Below are positions 62,909-64,000 of a stretch of DNA of 64,000 bases, piece after piece. Each line of letters starts with the position of its first letter. Positions within the stretch are counted from its first letter, which is position 1. Under the pieces are notes generated by a model that was not told where the DNA came from, did no database searches, and worked only from the letters and a program-made list of their open reading frames with translations. Source of the DNA: an uncultured Alphaproteobacteria bacterium (GTDB lineage: Bacteria; Pseudomonadota; Alphaproteobacteria; CAAGCB01; CAG-977); NCBI GenBank assembly GCA_944390195.1, contig CALXOZ010000010.1, forward strand, positions 1-64,000. The letters run 5' to 3'. Made by a program: the position numbers and the translations under genes.

Positions 62909-64000
62909 TATGACCTCCGATCATTTTATTTCGTTCTCTCGCCGTCGCATAAGGTGTGTAACTTATTCCCTTTAAAATAGCGTTTTTGCCGAATTTTTTC
63001 TGAATTGTCAGCATTGCTTTCATAATCGCTCTTTCTTTCATGTCTTTTTCTTTTTCCGTAAACAAATCTTGTTGAATATTCGCAGATGACTGCAAATTGT
63101 TTAAGCTGATCGTAAGTTTCCGAATCGGTTTGTTCCGTTGTGTCGTTTGACAATATAAACGTTTAAATGCCGTAATGATGCGATTGTATGAATTGGTCGG
63201 CGCATTTAAACGGCGAGTTCCTCCCGTTGTCGGAACAATATTCTTGGAATAACAAACTGTTAGCGAAATACTGTCCGTCATTTCATTCTGGCTGAAAATA
63301 TCCAAGACGAGCCGATCAACCATTTCTTTTAAAACAATGAAAGCTTCATCATAATTGTAATCGCGAAATAAAATTTGACTGTTGGATTGTGAATGACTTT
63401 GTGGTCGATAGGCGCGAATTTGCGCTATTGTACAAGGTTCCCGACCGTGCGCATGATCGATCAGAAATTCCGCATTCACGCCGAACTCTTTATATAAAAG
63501 CCGTTCATCGCAATGAGCTATCCCGTAAAGATCGAAAATGCCGTATTTTTCCAATCGGAACGCTATCCCTTTGCCGATGTTCCAAATGTCCGTTATCGGA
63601 CGGTGATGCCATAGTTGCTCTTTAAACAATCGTTCGTCCAAATAACCGATATGATCGGGGACGTGCTTTGCCGTAATGTCCAATGCGACTTTTGCCAAAA
63701 ACAGATTTGTCCCTATTCCCGCCGTTGCGCATATTCCGCTTCGTTCTTTGACGGCGTTCATCAACATGACAGCCATTTCTTTGGGCGTTTTACGGTAAAT
63801 ATGCAGATAGTTGGTCGCGTCAATGAAAACTTCGTCAATCGAGTAGGGGTGTATGTCATCCGGAGCGACAAAATTCAGATAAGTGCCATAAATATCCGCG
63901 GAGACCTCCATATACCGCTTCATACGCGGTAAAGCCGTAATGTATCGGACGTTTTTCGGTATTTCAAAAATGCGGCAGCGATTATGAATCCCCAAATCTT
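62898..64000 (-). CDS. Y-family DNA polymerase, N-terminus beyond the window
   Basis: Translesion polymerase of the Firmicutes UvrX/YqjW-like type. The visible part (about 367 residues) lacks the first catalytic aspartate region, which lies outside the window; the frame is open to the edge. Visible motifs: HPYSIDEVFIDATNYL (palm, catalytic acidic pair), ATAGIGTNLFLAKVALDITA and DIWNIGKGIAFRLEKYGIFD (thumb HhH region), followed by the little-finger domain from about residue 220. The sequence CTIAQIRAYRPQSHSQSNSQ matches the region typical of YolD-associated polymerases. It probably heads the island operon with yolD. Confidence 0.9.
   Translation of the reverse strand, partial: DLGIHNRCRIFEIPKNVRYITALPRMKRYMEVSADIYGTYLNFVAPDDIHPYSIDEVFIDATNYLHIYRKTPKEMAVMLMNAVKERSGICATAGIGTNLFLAKVALDITAKHVPDHIGYLDERLFKEQLWHHRPITDIWNIGKGIAFRLEKYGIFDLYGIAHCDERLLYKEFGVNAEFLIDHAHGREPCTIAQIRAYRPQSHSQSNSQILFRDYNYDEAFIVLKEMVDRLVLDIFSQNEMTDSISLTVCYSKNIVPTTGGTRRLNAPTNSYNRIITAFKRLYCQTTQRNKPIRKLTISLNNLQSSANIQQDLFTEKEKDMKERAIMKAMLTIQKKFGKNAILKGISYTPYATARERNKMIGGHNAG

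Overview
The window reads as the chromosome of a low-GC alphaproteobacterium, probably from a host- or gut-associated lineage. The assignment rests on an ELM1-family gene beside a yejABEF transporter, the mtaB-ftsY pair, the ffh-rpsP-rimM-trmD-rplS block, the tig-clpP-clpX-lon block, pmbA with a MarR gene, and bpt. Several small secreted Cys-rich repeat proteins point the same way. No rRNA or other decisive marker is present, so the exact lineage stays open.

Layout. 0-6.5 kb: a Cys-rich secreted protein, a DUF3800 protein, an RsbW-like remnant, bpt, yjbQ, ppa and a GH114-like protein. 6.5-15 kb: one long plus-strand operon (ELM1 family, hydroxypyruvate isomerase-like, hisN-like, yejA, yejB, yejE, yejF, lone fliN). 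15.7-21.2 kb: a minus-strand operon mtaB-ftsY-(nucleotide-carrier-like membrane protein with HEAT repeats)-cNMP-binding protein. 22-26.6 kb: ffh, rpsP, rimM, trmD, rplS, asd. 27.4-37.7 kb: Cys-rich genes, one of them a frameshifted silent copy, surrounding a DUF5665 protein, an rRNA methyltransferase, a cNMP/TPR protein, a prepilin-peptidase-like protein, tyrC and pheA. 37.7-39.2 kb: a gene-free gap. 39.2-46.5 kb: a frameshifted apt, a MarR regulator, pmbA, a membrane protein, a GAF/HD-GYP protein, rsmE, a Cys/His-rich small protein and a CPA2 antiporter. 46.5-47.8 kb: a gene-free gap. 47.9-51.5 kb: a two-gene molybdenum hydroxylase. 51.7-58.6 kb: lon, clpX, clpP, tig, tRNA-Leu, tRNA-Thr and HU. 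58.8-64 kb: an accessory island.

The main discovery is in that island: a compact type VI-A CRISPR system. A 1063-residue Cas13a carries both HEPN R-x4-H catalytic motifs and a C-terminal region that clearly resembles known Cas13a proteins. It is followed on the same strand by a six-repeat array. The repeat, read in crRNA sense, has the Cas13a hairpin (4-bp stem, 9-nt loop) and the 3' tail ACTAAAAC. No cas1 or cas2 is visible. The next genes upstream are a YolD-like protein and a Y-family DNA polymerase of the kind usual in Firmicutes and their mobile elements, so the island was probably acquired by transfer.

Second-tier signals. (1) The Cys-rich genes share a promoter with a G/C homopolymer (12 nt in two copies, 6 in a third) lying between the apparent -35 and -10 elements, and two of them share an almost identical 450-bp 5' block followed by divergent coding sequence; this suggests phase and antigenic variation. 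(2) The molybdenum hydroxylase keeps its [2Fe-2S] fold but has lost seven of eight cluster cysteines. (3) apt is broken by a one-base deletion inside its PRPP-binding motif.
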